A stretch of DNA of 64,000 bases from Sesamum alatum (lineage: Eukaryota > Streptophyta > Magnoliopsida > Lamiales > Pedaliaceae), in assembly GCA_034509735.1 (NCBI GenBank), contig JACGWO010000003.1, positions 40,408,873 through 40,472,872 on the forward strand, in the 5' to 3' direction. Both the position numbers and the translations under genes were made by a program. The notes below the pieces were generated by a model, which was given only the letters and a program-made list of their open reading frames with translations, was not told the DNA's origin and searched no databases. Of this stretch, positions 62,641 to 64,000 are shown piece by piece; positions within the stretch are counted from its first letter, which is position 1, and each line of letters starts with the position of its first letter.

Positions 62641-64000
62641 TATTTTTTTTTAATCCATAATTTCAGGTAAATTACACTTTTGGTCCTAAACTTTTGGTTA
62701 AAATTGATTTTTTTCTAAACTTTTGTGAAACACTATTTTAGTCTCTAATCTTTATAAATTATTATAATGTTGGTCTATCGATAAAATTTATAATTAAATA
62801 TTTTATTAATTTTTTAGTAAAAATTTGGAATTTATATATTTGTAAAAAATGTTTCTGACCAACACTCAGCTATATATAAAATATTATGAACTGATAGCGA
62901 TCAATCTTTTTAAATTCAAAATTATGATAAAATTTTGTAAGGAAACATCATCGATGAGTTTAGAATTGTTATAAATATTATATTAATTTCTATCAAAAAT
63001 TTTGAATTTGTATATTTGTTAGAAAGACATTTGTAGTCTTACTTAAGTTATTCTTTTTAGTGATAAATAACAGTTAGTTATAAAAAGATAAATATATGTT
63101 CTAACAAAACGGAAAGCTATTTAGTAGTTCTAATTCCTCCCAACTAGTTAGATATATTTGTTATTGTCTAAGTAGTTTAGAGGTATAAGAACTATTAAAT
63201 TATCTTTCTTATAACTAATATCATTAAAAGATTATTTATGTAGGCGTATGAGTATCTTTTAAAAAGAGGAACAATCACTTAAAAGATTCACACTTTTATC
63301 TATAGTGTGTATATATATATATGTGATGGTGTTACGAATCACGAGTTTCAATCACTAAAAAATTGGAGTTGGATGAGGCAAGATTTCTGAGAACAGAAAC
63401 ATTTAGCATCTTATATTGATCGAAAATCATTAGCCCTAAGCTACCAATATTTGTGAAAATAGCACATGACATTCTAGCAATACATGTTACTACCATTGCA
63501 TTAGAAGCAGCATTTTAGCGTCGCTAACCGTGTCGTTAATGAGTCCCATACATGTTTGCTTACAGATGTTGTGGAAGCATTTGTGGCCATCAGAAGTAGC
63601 ATTTTAGCATTGCAGACCGTATCATCGATGAATCACGTACATGTTTCCTTACAGATGCGTGGAACCATTAGCAATATTTGATGATTGGTTTCAATCAATT
63701 CTCAAAAACAGTAAGTAAAATCAATTACTATTACTATTAGTCTAATTAATTTTATATTTACTAATTATTTATATTTTCTATTACTTTGAGACCAACACAA
63801 TTATTGATAATACGACATCATTCGAAACTCAAGTGTTGAGCACCTTCAACAATCGACTCTAATTGTTCTTGATGAGGTATGAATCAAACTTCAGTATCAT
63901 GTTATCAGTGCACGCTATCAATGTAGTTATCATACTATGATCATTACTCAATGAAAGTTCACTTTGGGGGCATATATGATCTCTAATTTACCCAGAATTT
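62641..64000. other. Intergenic, AT-rich
   Basis: A short diverged repeat near 62665-62760 has the TTTTGGTCCTAAAC wording seen in fold-back elements earlier in the window. No gene recognised up to the right edge. Confidence 0.5.

Overview
This is a piece of plant nuclear DNA, most likely from a eudicot. Genes have GT/AG introns, several encode plant-specific families (NAC factors, an LRR receptor kinase, a cell-wall pectinesterase), and the spaces between them are AT-rich and full of plant transposons. I cannot name the species. Nothing bacterial, viral or organellar was seen.

Layout. 1-4385: the last four exons of a pectinesterase on the + strand, with small transposons and a GAT microsatellite in its introns. 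4.97-8.35 kb: decayed Ty3/chromovirus and LINE remnants. 8.53-10.4 kb: an intron-containing hexokinase pseudogene. 12.98-16.13 kb (-): a complete two-exon LRR receptor kinase of the HAESA-LIKE 3 type. 16.3-23.3 kb: mostly non-coding DNA with several MITEs whose target-site duplications can be read. 23.31-23.95 kb (-): a single-exon TIM17 gene. 25.3-53.9 kb: a young duplication field with three intronless NAC genes (26.2, 34.6 and 50.5 kb, all -) and extra promoter-side fragments that have lost their NAC gene. Transposons punctuate it: a Pack-MULE carrying a NOT4-type RING fragment, a gag-only copia-like LTR element, and a LINE with a copia element nested inside it. 49.6-50.2 kb is a truncated copy of the 5' end of the SpoU/TrmH rRNA methyltransferase gene that is intact at 55.6-57.4 kb. 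60.24-62.14 kb (-): a five-exon cytochrome b5-like gene whose exons are all too short to appear as long ORFs.

How it fits together. The genes do not form a pathway. The coherent story is structural: a NAC gene and its flanks were copied at DNA level several times, and because the copies differ by insertions, one copy serves as the empty site for transposons in another. This allows the ends and relative ages of elements to be read without a database. TIM17 (mitochondrial import) and the predicted organelle-targeted rRNA methyltransferase are housekeeping. The receptor kinase, the NAC factors and the pectinesterase are typical of signalling, stress and cell-wall functions.

Limits. Family names come from recognising motifs by eye. 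Intron positions are inferred from reading frame plus GT/AG consensus. No alignment, expression data or database search was available.
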